Shown piece by piece: positions 1-10,107 of a stretch of DNA of 28,761 bases. The notes beneath the pieces are model-generated. The model made no database searches. It saw only the letters and a program-made list of their open reading frames with translations, and had not been told where the DNA came from. Where the stretch lies: positions 1 through 28,761 of the forward strand of contig JANBPT010000610.1 in the NCBI GenBank assembly GCA_027575765.1, in the 5' to 3' direction. Source of the stretch: Tieghemiomyces parasiticus (taxonomy: Eukaryota > Kickxellomycota > Dimargaritomycetes > Dimargaritales > Dimargaritaceae). The position numbers were made by a program, and so were the translations under genes. Within the stretch, counting starts at the first letter, position 1, and every line of letters begins with the position of its first letter.

Positions 1-215
1 CCCTGGCATTGCGACATACAGGTGGCGCCACAGTACAGCTCACCGGTACCGCAGAAACCCCACCACGAACAGCAGCTTCCTTCGGGGCACGCCACACCGT
101 TACCGCAGGTATTATCGGTGGATACTTTTTTGGCATGGACGGGGATCACGACGGCGGCCATCGCCATCATACCGATGGTGATGACCCCGAGCCGCTGGGA
201 GGTCGGGAGCTTCAT
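1..215 (-). CDS. Secreted CBM18 (hevein-like) chitin-binding protein, 5' end only
   Basis: Only the first 71 codons are present; the gene runs off the left edge of the window. Translation from the ATG at 213-215 gives a signal peptide: a basic N-terminus, then a hydrophobic Val/Ile/Met/Ala stretch ending VHA-KK, so cleavage is likely after about residue 28. A complete eight-cysteine hevein-type domain follows, with Cys at 37, 43, 48, 49, 55, 62, 66 and 70, that is C-x5-C-x4-CC-x5-C-x6-C-x3-C-x3-C. The CCSWWGFCG core supplies the serine and aromatic residues that contact N-acetylglucosamine in this family. CBM18 domains bind chitin outside the cell and are often fused to chitinase or chitin deacetylase domains or repeated in lectins. 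What follows here is outside the window, so the enzyme class, if any, is unknown. An intron beyond the edge is possible. Confidence 0.88.
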   Translation of the reverse strand, partial: MKLPTSQRLGVITIGMMAMAAVVIPVHAKKVSTDNTCGNGVACPEGSCCSWWGFCGTGELYCGATCMSQCQ

Positions 216-3179
216 GGCGAACGAGTGGGTGGTGTCGCAAGGAAAGGGGGAGGTGGGTGGTAGGTGGTGTTGGTGGTGGTAGTAGGAGTAAGACGAAGAC
301 CGTAACGAGCAACACGATGGCGTGGAAGGTACACGGGGAGAAAAAAAGCAGTGCCAAAAGTGGGGTAAGTGTCACGAATTACTAGGGCAGCTCGTCGTTA
401 GTGAAAGGTAAACGATATCAAAACTCAGGCGGAAGAGAACGCTTTTATACCTTCGTGACGAGAAAGCAGAGGTGCGTTAAAGGAACATGACATGCTTTGG
501 TAATATACCAGGCTTTAGAGGGGAGATAGATGTCGGTACCTCGGCGGGTTTTGAGCAAGAGTCAGTGGTTTCATAGGCTACCAGTGGAGACTAGGGCGTT
601 ACAAGCCAAATGTGACACCAACGCTAAGGAGTGGAACATGCAAGTGCACAAGATCAGGTCGGTAACGGTGGGCTAGTCTGAGACAGTTGTCGGGTACAAC
701 CTACGTGCGAGAGAGGGGTGGGCCAGTAGCCTTTCAAACGAACCCCGCCAAATCTTCAACTACTGGCTTGCATTGAACCCCTTGTCCCTAAGCCTAGGCG
801 TTAGAACATAATAGCCCGATGAATCTCACGATGGCCAGGGTCCCAGATGAAAGGAACAGTAGAACACGATGACGTTCCGCTGAGACCTAGACCGTTTTAG
901 GAGACAGTGGGCTTAGGTCTTGGATAAATCCCTCAGTAGCGGTCTGCAGAGACAAGGACGGCCGGGTGGTTTACGTAGGCAGCGTTGGTGAGACCACTCA
1001 AAGACCCTAAGCCTCACCCTCGAGGGGGGAGGTTAAAAGAAGCGAAGCAAGGAGACCAAGCGACGAAATCCCACCACCAGTGGATCCGTCCAGTTTCGAC
1101 TCATCCACCACGACGGTTTTACTTGGACTTGGGAAAAGAAATTCGTATCGCTTCGTTACTGCCCAGGCGAGTGAAACCGAGGTAGCCCTGGCGGTCTCGG
1201 CGGCCCCGCGGGTTACCATTCGAGGAGGCAGTGATACCGATAGCTCCGTTTGAAACGGACCCGATCTAACGGAATCACTGGTACTCAGCAAATGAGATTA
1301 TTCAGTACTCTGCCTGCCGACAACTAGGGTCAAGTCAGGAACTCGGTCAATCTCGGTAGTGTCCCCCATCTGCTTTAGCTGTCCACTATGCTCTATACAC
1401 CCCATTTATTATTGGCGTTTATTATTATTAAAACCAGTAACAAATTTTACAGGTGAAGATATACCACATAGCCCTCGTTGTGCAGGTAAGCGTCCAGGCG
1501 ATGACATTCTACATTCGACATCAAGGTAGATATTCACAGCTATAAAAAAAGCTGCGTGACGATAATCTCTCATTGGCTGGCCCCGCGCTTGGCCCCTTGC
1601 TTACCACATCCTAAGCGTGATTTGCTGCCCTCAGGTTCCTCATGGCTGCTAAAAATGATCAGATTTCATTTCCCTACCTGAAGAGGTCCACCGATGACTT
1701 TGCCGACTAATAGCTCAAGGGGGAGAGAGAAGGGGGACGTGGATAGGAACCTTAAACGTCCGACATGGAACCTCAGAAATTCCTTGGTGGTTTCACCGCC
1801 CCATGCGAGCAGTTGGGGAGGCACGACTGGCAGAGGTTGCAAGGTCTCTCCGATAGTACTTTTGTGCGTAGCACGCTTACCCTTTAGGAACCCAGAAAAA
1901 AAAAAGGCTACCAGGTGCCCAAGCATGCCTCCTCAGCGTCCAGGGCTACACGTTGACGCAACCGCCGGCTAAGTGGCTAATCGATTAGGAACCCTCTGCG
2001 TGTCCCAGATCCCAAAATTAAGGGTAGCCAGGCATACCATGTTAAACGCGTAAGGAAACCCCTCAAGCACACACACACACACACTCTCTCTCGCACCCTC
2101 TCTCCCTCCCGCCGTTTGAAACGCGGTCTCAGATTCGACTGAGTTGGTCAAAGGAGGAAAAGAGACGTCGCTCCTTCCCCCTCCCGGTCCCTCCTCCGAA
2201 ACGTTAGACTTGGCAAGCAAACCAGGCCCATGGAAATTGAATCGATGATACACACTACCAGCTGTCTATTTTTAGAAAGAGCAGCGTATTTCCAGTGGTG
2301 AGCCGAGGGGAAGATGTGAGAGAAGGGAGCCAGGTCTCGCCGTAAAACGGACAATTGGACACCGCGATCCATGAAGGGTTAGTTTCTTGCGGCCTACGGG
2401 GGGGGGAGTGGATATTATCAAGCTTGTCGCGTTATTTCCTCCAACCTGGCTCCATACCGACCCATCAGGACTCGGCCAGAAGTACGGGATTGCTTCCCTC
2501 CCTTCTCTCTGATATGGCCTCGCGTATAGTGAAACCGCGACTCTCCGCCCCTTTATGTCACCGACTTGAGCTGCGTACCCCAAAACGCGGCCCTGAAGGC
2601 CCCTGCAGGTCTCAGATCGCCAGCCCTAGCATGATGTCCCTCTTCTTCGATCCTTCGGGCAACGCGATCGTTCTCTGTGCGTCAAACACAGAACTGGCGG
2701 AACTGGTCGTGGTTGGCTCATTGGCCGCAATCTTTAAGTCCTCGTCCCCCCTATCCTCCCGCACATGGATAATTACGTGGTCCATCATTCGGGCAGTAAT
2801 CTGATACGCTGAAGGCCCCTTTTGTACTACCCTCATAATTAAACATGGGTAAGCAAGCTCTTGGTTTTAATAAACTAAGTGTCAAATGAACATGGGGTAT
2901 GGAGGGTATAGAAAATCGTGGCGGAATGTACAGATAGGAAGAGAGGTAATGTAATCAGACGAAATTAAGATGGGGAGGGGAGAACAAAGCACCGCATTCT
3001 AGCACAGCAGAGACTAGTAGCAGTACCAGAGGTTCCTCGGGGACAGCAACTAGGGCACTACTGACCCACCCCCAGAAGAGGGATCAAGTGGGCGGAAAGG
3101 GGGCGGGGGGGGACACATGACTCCCTGTCCGCTGTCGTGAGTAACATTGGCAGACTCTGACGGGACCACAGGGGTCCGC
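216..3179. other. Gene-free stretch between the CBM18 gene and the Zn2Cys6 gene
   Basis: About 3 kb. The first 150 bases are G-rich on the plus strand (C/A-rich in the sense of the CBM18 gene) and should hold its promoter and leader. An AT-rich patch at 1405-1430 repeats TTTATTATT twice. A CA/CT microsatellite lies at 2068-2092. The last 180 bases are G-rich and are the likely 3' flank of the minus-strand regulator. Reading frames here are short or have no family resemblance; the longest with a true ATG on the minus strand, 2612-2836 (74 aa), matches nothing I recognise. Confidence 0.6.
2068..2092. repeat. (CA)8(CT)4 compound microsatellite
   Basis: Eight CA units (2068-2083) run directly into four CT units (2084-2091), followed by more C/T-rich sequence to about 2110. 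It lies in non-coding DNA and probably varies in length between strains. Confidence 0.95.
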
Positions 3180-6100
3180 CTACATCATGAACTGATTAGG
3201 CGGCATCTGATTTACGTTGTAGGTGGCCAGGAGGTTAGGGTCGTAGCTCATGTGTCCGCTGTTCACCGCGCCTGATTGCGGGGCCTGGCCGCCGGGTCCC
3301 CTTACCGCAGACATGGGGCCGTGGACACCAGGTTGTTGTTGCTGTTGGTGGTGATGCTGCAAATCCTGCGCGGACGACTGCATCATGGCCTGGTGCAACA
3401 TCGGGTTGTTGCCTCCATTCGTCATGGCAGCCGACGCGGCTTGGAGTCCCGGGTGACCCTGATCCATGGAGGTGGGCAGCCGGCCTGAGAAGTTGGCCAT
3501 CAGCGCTGGGTTGGCCGCCTGGAGCTGCAGCAGGTCGTACTGGCTAAGCTGAGGGGGGAGAACCCCATGCGACATCATACTGTAGAACTGGGCCGCCTGC
3601 TGTTGCTGATGCTGCTGGTGTTGGTGTTGGTGTGGTTGATGGGGTGGCTGATGCTGCGGTTGCTGGTGTCGCAGTTGCTGCTGATGTTGATGCACAGGGT
3701 TTGTTGATCGGCCGGGTCCGGCATTTGTGGGTTGCATTAGCCCCGGGGAGGTGATGGGCGTCGGTTGACCAGATGAGGAGGGGTCGGCAGTAGTTTCCGC
3801 AGCAGGCTGTGAAGTAGGTGCGGGGCCCATCCGGCCCGCTGCGGGATGGTTACGCAGGACTCCGCTGGCTGTCGACCCGGAGTACTGGTTCTGCAGATGG
3901 GCTAGGTTGGGCTGCCCAGCTCGGTGAGCAGCGGTAGCCTGTTGCTGCTGTTGGATCATGGATAGCAGCTGGGCCGGGGAAAGGCTATGAATGTACTGGG
4001 CAGGGATGCCGGCCGCAGCGGCCGCGGCGTACAGGCCCTGCCGCATTTCACTGCTGTAGGCGGCCTGGCCGCTCGTCGCTCCATTGGCTACGTCGGTGGA
4101 CACGGTCTGGTGGGGTGCCGTCGTCGAGATTGTGGCACCGTGCCGAGGCTGCGAGGCACCGCCGTCGTTGTCTACGCCCATATTGTTAAAAAGTGGTGAC
4201 GACCCGGCCTGCTGGGTGCCGGTCGGGAAATGGATGCTACGTGCCGAGAGCGGTAACCCGGGGGTGGTGGCCAGGGACGCAATCGAGACGGGGTTTAGGG
4301 CCTGAGACTGGAGGGTAAGCACCGGTCGGCCCGCGTCGTTGCCACTGCTAAGCGGGGCGGCCCGGATAGTGGTGATGTGGGTACCGTTGGACATGGACCC
4401 GTTGGTCCGGTGGCGGGGTGTTTCCTCAGGGACATGTCCCGTACCGCTGGCCGGAGTGCCGACGTTAGTGGGGTCACCACCATTGGGTACTGAGGTTCCG
4501 GCGGAGCCCATACCCGCGACGCCCTCCAGTCCGTTCAGCCCTAATAGATGCTGAATCTGCGATAGGTTGGCGGCGTCGGCGCCGAGTTCGCCCAAGTTGG
4601 GCGGGAGCTGCAGGTCCTGGGCCATGTACTGCAGATACTCTTGGTTGATGGCCTGCGAGATCTGGTAGAGGTCGGGCGGGTTGATAAAGGGCTGTTGAGA
4701 ATGGGCCGACTGCTGCTGTGCTTGAGGCGGTGGTAGATGTGGGGGTTGGGATAGCTGTGAGGCCGGGGCGGTAGTTGTGGCGTCGGCCACGGCAGGCTGT
4801 TGGTCGGGGCAGGCCTTGTCGAAGGCGGCTAGAACCGTGGGCTTCAGCGCGGTCAGAAAACTGGCCCAGTCGTCGGTTGCCGGTAGGTCGGTAAACTTGT
4901 CACGCAGGGTGCGGCGAAACATGTCGGCGCAGATGGCATTCTGGGCCCAGTACCGACCCACATCCTGTAGGCAGTGGAAGATGGCCACCATATACTCAGC
5001 CGCCGCGGCGACACGGGTGCGGTCTGGACGGCGCAGGCCCTGGGTGGGCGGGACCTGCAGGTTGTCAATGAAGACCAGACCGGCGTTAATGAGGCACATG
5101 CCAAAGAAGCAGTTATAGTACTGGATCGACAAGTGCTCCAGCAGTTCCATGAGTTGCACGATGGCCTCGGCTGAGTTCCAACACATTTCCTGGGCGTTAA
5201 ACAGAGTGCGTGGCTCCAGGGTGACCTGCGACAAAAAGTGCGGGTCGGTGCGGTTGGTGAGAACCACGGCGGTGTAATAGAGTGAGTGTAAGTTGATTAG
5301 GTGCGAGCAGCTGGCTGGGTTAGACCGAACATGGGCCTCGGACCAGCGCTGGCCGGGCGGGATCTGTAAGTGCGGGGGCAGTTTGGAGAACCAGTCCATC
5401 AGTTCCTGAGTGAGCACCGGGGCGGTGAAGAGCCACTTGTGCGGTGCGATGGCTACGCGGGAGCGGAAGATGCTGATCTTGGAGATAATGAGGATGAGCT
5501 CCACGTCAAAGCTGGTCAGGTTCATGGCCGGCAGTTGGAGGGGTTTCCGGCCCGGAATGAGGATTACCTCTCGGGGCCTGTCGCCCCCGACCGCGTGGGA
5601 CTCGCCGCCACCGTGCCCTTCCATCAAGTCGTGGCCCTCGGCTCCACCTGTGGGTTCTGGCTCGTCGGCGTGCGAGGTGAATTCGCGGATCTCCTGGTCG
5701 TTGCTGCTGGGGTGATTCACCTTGCAGTCGTCCGGGTGCAGCGAAGGGGGCCGGTTCATGGCCAAGGAGGCCAGATTCTCAGTGATGAAAGTCAGCCACC
5801 ACACGCGGCGCCGAATCTCGCGCTGCTGCCACTCGCGTGACGAGTAGGAGCGGTGCGGATCGGTATCGATTCGGTTCAGGCCCATCCGTTGGGCCATCCG
5901 GGTTGCGATACCAATATACATCCAGGCTGTGTCCTTGCCACGGCCAATCTCGTAGAGGCCCAGCAAGATGAAGGCCTGGATGTGGTCTAGCGAGGTATAG
6001 CTCATAGCATTGACGGCTAGGGCCTTGGCGCGCTCGAAATACACCTCACCGGCTACGTAGGGTGGGTCGCGGGCTAACAGGGGCAGCCGTGAGTGGCGGC

Positions 6101-7112
6101 AGGTGACGGCTAGCATGGTGTAGAGGAAAATGTCGGAGATCTGACTATTGCGTCGACGCTTGGAGAACACGTCGTAGCTGAACACGCTGAGGAACGGGTG
6201 CTTGGTCTTGAAAAAGAGTTCGATCAGGCCATTCATCACATCGGGGTCAAAGTAGTGATTAGTGCCGCCCAGGCCCCCAGCAGGTGCGTCCACGATTCGC
6301 AGTTTGTTGGTTTGGCCACGGGCTTGAGCGGACGGGGCTAAGGGCTCCGAGCCTTCGTTGCCTTCCTCGCCGGCGCTGTAGGGCCGCTTACTTCCCGAGG
6401 TGGCCGCGGGCGGGTTGGCACCAGGGTCGACGGATTGGCCGTATGGCACACCGCCGGAACTGATAGTCGGATAAGGTATGCCGGCCGAGGATACGGCGGA
6501 TCCGTTGGGCCCGGAGGTGGCCGGGGCCACGAGGTCGAATCCCAGGGATGAGGTGAAACCGTTGGTGCTGCCGTTAGTAAGCGGCGTGAAGGTGGCACCC
6601 GGGTTGGAGAACCCCGGGGCAGCCCCTCCCAGTTGAGATTGGTTCACGCTGATGCTGCGCAGACTGTACTCAAGGGTGTGAATGCGCTCGAGAATCTCGC
6701 CAATATTGTTGGCGTTGCCGCCCAGTCCGAAGGCCTGGCTAGCCTGCTGGGCCTGAGACAGAACCGGGTTGGACCCGAAGTTGACGGTAGCCCCGGTAGG
6801 CGAGGTAAGTCCGCCGGGGCCGCTGCTGGCACCAGCGTAGGCAGGGGCTTGGAAGGAGAAGGTGTTGATCATTCCGCCGGCCTCGTTGGCACTGCCGCCC
6901 AGGGTGCCGAAGGCGGTCTCGGCCGGGTTCTTGCGAGTCCGTTTGCCGCGCACCCACGGGCTGTAGTGGCAGGAAATCTGGTTACGACGACAGGTGCTGC
7001 ACTCTGGCTTTTCGCCGGCACACTTGATTTTCTTCTTGCGGCATGCATCACAGGCACGCATGAGCTTGGGCTCGTCGCCGTCGCCGGCAGGGAATCCGTC
7101 ATGCGGGCTCAT
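3180..7112 (-). CDS. Zn2Cys6 fungal-specific transcription factor with Q/H-rich tail
   Basis: A single uninterrupted frame of 1310 codons. The ATG at 7110-7112 is the first after an in-frame TGA a few codons upstream; the frame extends a little further only through a TTG. Residues 21-48 form a Gal4-type binuclear zinc cluster, Cys 21, 24, 31, 38, 41 and 48 (C-x2-C-x6-C-x6-C-x2-C-x6-C), with the basic run RKKKIK, then a basic linker (RGKRTRKNP). A short heptad-like helix near 135-155 may dimerise. A fungal-specific regulatory domain (Fungal_trans type) starts near residue 293 and runs to about 500, with KHPFLSVFSYDVF, TSLDHIQAFILLGLYEIGRG and RRRVWWLTFITENLASLAMNRPPSL. The last 500 or so residues are low-complexity, rich in Gln, His, Asn, Ser and Pro, typical of activation regions. 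It should bind CGG-type DNA sites in the nucleus. The overall layout resembles the xylanolytic-activator group, but no target pathway can be read from the sequence. Confidence 0.95.
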   Translation of the reverse strand: MSPHDGFPAGDGDEPKLMRACDACRKKKIKCAGEKPECSTCRRNQISCHYSPWVRGKRTRKNPAETAFGTLGGSANEAGGMINTFSFQAPAYAGASSGPGGLTSPTGATVNFGSNPVLSQAQQASQAFGLGGNANNIGEILERIHTLEYSLRSISVNQSQLGGAAPGFSNPGATFTPLTNGSTNGFTSSLGFDLVAPATSGPNGSAVSSAGIPYPTISSGGVPYGQSVDPGANPPAATSGSKRPYSAGEEGNEGSEPLAPSAQARGQTNKLRIVDAPAGGLGGTNHYFDPDVMNGLIELFFKTKHPFLSVFSYDVFSKRRRNSQISDIFLYTMLAVTCRHSRLPLLARDPPYVAGEVYFERAKALAVNAMSYTSLDHIQAFILLGLYEIGRGKDTAWMYIGIATRMAQRMGLNRIDTDPHRSYSSREWQQREIRRRVWWLTFITENLASLAMNRPPSLHPDDCKVNHPSSNDQEIREFTSHADEPEPTGGAEGHDLMEGHGGGESHAVGGDRPREVILIPGRKPLQLPAMNLTSFDVELILIISKISIFRSRVAIAPHKWLFTAPVLTQELMDWFSKLPPHLQIPPGQRWSEAHVRSNPASCSHLINLHSLYYTAVVLTNRTDPHFLSQVTLEPRTLFNAQEMCWNSAEAIVQLMELLEHLSIQYYNCFFGMCLINAGLVFIDNLQVPPTQGLRRPDRTRVAAAAEYMVAIFHCLQDVGRYWAQNAICADMFRRTLRDKFTDLPATDDWASFLTALKPTVLAAFDKACPDQQPAVADATTTAPASQLSQPPHLPPPQAQQQSAHSQQPFINPPDLYQISQAINQEYLQYMAQDLQLPPNLGELGADAANLSQIQHLLGLNGLEGVAGMGSAGTSVPNGGDPTNVGTPASGTGHVPEETPRHRTNGSMSNGTHITTIRAAPLSSGNDAGRPVLTLQSQALNPVSIASLATTPGLPLSARSIHFPTGTQQAGSSPLFNNMGVDNDGGASQPRHGATISTTAPHQTVSTDVANGATSGQAAYSSEMRQGLYAAAAAAGIPAQYIHSLSPAQLLSMIQQQQQATAAHRAGQPNLAHLQNQYSGSTASGVLRNHPAAGRMGPAPTSQPAAETTADPSSSGQPTPITSPGLMQPTNAGPGRSTNPVHQHQQQLRHQQPQHQPPHQPHQHQHQQHQQQQAAQFYSMMSHGVLPPQLSQYDLLQLQAANPALMANFSGRLPTSMDQGHPGLQAASAAMTNGGNNPMLHQAMMQSSAQDLQHHHQQQQQPGVHGPMSAVRGPGGQAPQSGAVNSGHMSYDPNLLATYNVNQMPPNQFMM
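3335..3990 (-). repeat. Polyglutamine/histidine-coding tracts in the regulator's tail
   Basis: Mixed CAG/CAA and CAC/CAT codons encode short glutamine and histidine runs near 3338-3360, 3595-3690 and 3935-3955, inside the Zn2Cys6 gene. The codons are mixed rather than pure CAG, so slippage would be limited. Such tracts are common in activation domains. Confidence 0.85.
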
Positions 7113-7160
7113 CGGGGCCAAGGGCTGTCGTCAGAGTAGGTGCGAGGGAACGAGAATTGA

Positions 7161-7189
7161 GGGGAGGGGGTTGGGGTGCGAGGTAGGGG
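7161..7189 (+). promoter_or_regulatory. G-quadruplex motif just upstream of the Zn2Cys6 start
   Basis: Four G-runs of 4, 5, 4 and 4 with loops of 1, 2 and 9 bases, 49 bases upstream of the regulator's ATG. The G-runs are on the template strand of that gene. This is motif-level evidence only. Confidence 0.45.
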
Positions 7190-7328
7190 ACAGCCACTAG
7201 GGGGAGGGATGAACGTGGTGGTGAAGTGGACGGCTACCGTACGGGATGAGCCGACGGTGGTGAGGAAGGGTGACCCAGGGAGGCAGAAGCAAAGGCAGCG
7301 CGGGGCCCAGGTGCCAGGCGGTGGATTC

Positions 7329-7360
7329 GGGAGGGGGTGGTAGGGAATGGGGGGTGGGGG
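7329..7360 (+). promoter_or_regulatory. Second G-quadruplex motif upstream of the Zn2Cys6 gene
   Basis: Five G-runs of 3, 5, 3, 6 and 5 separated by 1, 5, 3 and 1 bases, about 215 bases upstream of the regulator's ATG and on its template strand. This is the strongest quadruplex-forming pattern I saw in the window. Confidence 0.5.
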
Positions 7361-8848
7361 CCTAAGGAACGAGGCCCCTAAGCTCGGCTACAGAATGCGT
7401 GTGCGAGGCAATAGAGGACTGGGGGTGTAAGGAAAAGCGTGTGTAGGATACAACGGCCGACACGGACACGACGGGTATGGCTAGCAAGGAGGGGTATGTC
7501 AAAGACAGGCGTTTGGGAGAAAGAGAGGGAACGCAGTAATCCGGAGGTCGGGAACGGAGGGTAGGGCTGGCCAAGAAAAGAGGCAGGTGGGAGCGTCAAG
7601 GAAGTATGCAACCGAGGATGGACGGCCTGAAAAAAGAACCTGGACGGGGCAGACGGCAGAGCGCGCTCTGGCTAGTGCTGGGCCCGTGCCCCGAGGCTGG
7701 TCGACGGTGCGGCTCGCTGGGAAGGGGGAGGGCAGCTGCCGAGCGAGGGTGCGGGGGGTGGTGAGGTACGTGGGGGCGAGGCAGGTCCGCGCGCTCGAGC
7801 TGCCGTGCTGACGATCCCCGCTTCTGACTGGCGGGCCCGCTAGTACGGGGGTGAGAAGGAGGTGTCAAATGACGGGGGTGCGTGGCGGGTCTAGCAGGCC
7901 AATTGCCAATCATGTCCGGCCCGGGCCAATGCGTATACGGGGCGGATGACAAGGAAGCCTAGCCCGGCAGGACGGCTGCTAATTGAAGCGGCCACACAGG
8001 GCGGGGCTGCGGGCCCTCTCTGCACGGCTCTGGCTGCAGGGCGGGCGCGTGCCAAGGCGGGACAGGGGGGTGGGCCTCTAGCCGGCTCAGCTGCGGCCCT
8101 GGGGGACAGCCGACACGTCTGCCTAGTCACCAGCAGCACCCGCGAAAGCGGCCGCCTGGCGGCACGGGTCCAAGGGGGCTGGAGGCTGGCCGGCGTGACC
8201 AACCAAGGCCACGCCTCTGCGGAAAATGGGGGAAAAGGGTACACAGGCAGGTTTCTGACTAATGCCGGGCTGATCTTCACGGTGACTGGCTGCTGGATAA
8301 TACCCGGCATACTAACGCCGGCGGGACTTTTGTGCGAGGCTGATCCTAAGCAGCCTATTTGGTAGCCACTGGTAGCGCGGGACGGGCCGAAGTGCGGGGA
8401 AGCCGTCCACAGTATGCGTGGGTAAACACCCGGCGACCGAATGACCGCTGGGGATCTCTGCTGGAATAATGGATAGCCCAATAGCCGAGCGCTGCGCAGG
8501 AGCTCCTGGGGTCGTTGGGCCTGGTGAAGCAGATTCTCGAGCAGAGGTCTACTTAAGCAAGGGCAGGGGCGTTGGGTTAGTGCACAGCGCTACCGGGGGT
8601 ACGGGGCGGGATGGCGTATTCAGCCGGACAGTGCAATCTGACCATTCATGTAGAAGAGCTATCGGGAGCCGGTGCAACGCGAGCCTGGAGCTTAGCCGCT
8701 TACCTCGTTGAGCGTGTTTGCGATTGCGCTTGGGCAATATGACACGCTCATCTCCTACGCCGCACTTTAATGGAATACTGTGTATCGAAATAGACACACT
8801 ATAGCACGCAATGTCGATGGTGAGGCTATCTATTAAGCTCCGAAACTA

Positions 8849-8868
8849 CCGTTGAATCAATTCAACGG
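8849..8868. repeat. 9-bp inverted repeat with 2-base spacer
   Basis: CCGTTGAAT and its exact reverse complement ATTCAACGG flank CA. It sits in the divergent intergenic region. A dimeric DNA-binding protein could recognise such a site; no family assignment is possible. Confidence 0.8.
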
Positions 8869-9802
8869 ACACCGTCCCATGGCATACTTACCAGATGGAT
8901 ACAGACTTGCCGAGAGACGCAAGCCAATCTAAAAGGAGGTATCGTGCTATAGCAGCAAGTGGCCTCAACAGGCTTCTCGCCCCTCCTGCTGGTCGTGTAA
9001 AGCACCGGTTTGCCATCTAAGTGGCCAGAGCTTGACAACCAACGCATACTTGGGCAGATCACTATATATAACGGTTCGCTTGAGTAGCCCACTGTCACTG
9101 AAAGTCCGCACAAAACGGGATTGGGTGGATTCTTGTTTTTTCGCCCCTCCTTCCCCCGCTGAAGTGAACGGTCTCGCCTCGATGCCTCTCCTTGTATCAA
9201 CCCCTTAACAAGCACACTTCTCTGCTGTCCCTCCACGAAATGGTCTGTTCCGAAACACGTCTATGTATTGTCTTGCAGGCTCCCCTCGGCGCCTGCGTAT
9301 GATTTGGGCCAGTCCACCTAAAAAGATATCGGCCCAGTGAGCTGGATTAGGCGATATTAATCCTCTAAACTTGGTGGCCCAGGGTAATTCTGGATACCTT
9401 ATCATTTAACCCCTCATTTCGGGCGAGCACTTTGACCAAAGTTCATTGGGTCGAGTTGAGTAATGGAAACATCCCCTATGTGAGAAGGGTAGTGACAGGA
9501 ATGGGGGGAGGAATGGTCAATGTCCCGCCTCTACTCATACATAATGATGCCCATTGGTCAAAATGCACACGGTAGAGCGATAGTAGGGCTCCCCAAGGCA
9601 GGGGTGGCCATGATGGGAGGGGCAGTGCATCGAGAGCCTACGCCAAACCGAATGGCATTTTCCAATCGAGCCCACCTTGCTATTGACGATGAGCCATGGT
9701 GACTTTTAGGCGCCCCCGGCCTCCCACTAATTCTAAAGTTAGCTCAGGGAACCGACCCGCTATTAACGCCCCACGCATGACTGTGTGGCGTGAGAACGTC
9801 TC

Positions 9803-9810
9803 TATAAATA
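9803..9810 (+). promoter_or_regulatory. TATA box candidate for the DDIAS-like gene
   Basis: TATAAATA, a full consensus TATA element, 298 bases upstream of the proposed ATG at 10108 and in the right orientation. The distance implies a leader of roughly 200-270 bases if it is used. Confidence 0.35.
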
Positions 9811-10107
9811 GCTTGATTAAGGTGGACAATTTGAACTTGCCATACAGCCACTAGCCGCCCCGTTGTACCAGTACAAGGCCTGGTTGGATGGTGGGAATCT
9901 GCCAGGTCCCACATTCACTCCCCGCCCAGAGTATGAATCGTACCATTGCCGCAGTCAAACCGTATCCAACTTGCCGAATGGCGTTTTTCACCTATTCCGC
10001 TGCGCATTGGCGTTCGTCATGACCCGGCGCCAGCTTCCTCCTCCGATTGACTGCCTCCGGTGGCTCGTTCCCAAAATCCCGGCGCTGCACCTCGCCTTCA
10101 ACCCCCT

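Larger units (their letters stand above)
7113..10107. other. Divergent intergenic region between the Zn2Cys6 and DDIAS-like genes
   Basis: About 3 kb shared by two genes transcribed away from each other. 7113-7600 is strongly purine-rich on the plus strand, i.e. pyrimidine-rich in the sense of the regulator, and has two G-quadruplex motifs. 7600-8450 is GC-rich, so long frames (such as 7891-8481 minus) arise by composition and resemble nothing known. An inverted repeat lies at 8262-8310 and a short perfect palindrome at 8849-8868. A TATA-like element at 9803-9810 faces the DDIAS-like gene. No RNA gene was seen. Confidence 0.55.

Noticed and set aside
2355..2836. 149-codon plus frame and 74-codon minus frame in the left gap
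   Set aside because: The plus frame has no ATG at its start, and lengths are near chance for a window of this size. The minus frame has an ATG and a soluble-looking sequence but no recognisable family or splice partner.
3276..7139. Many plus-strand frames across the Zn2Cys6 gene
   Set aside because: Antisense shadows of a GC-rich coding region; none has a domain.
7891..8481. Opposed long frames on both strands (196 and 139 codons)
   Set aside because: Mirror-image frames in GC-rich DNA are expected by chance; neither resembles a protein.
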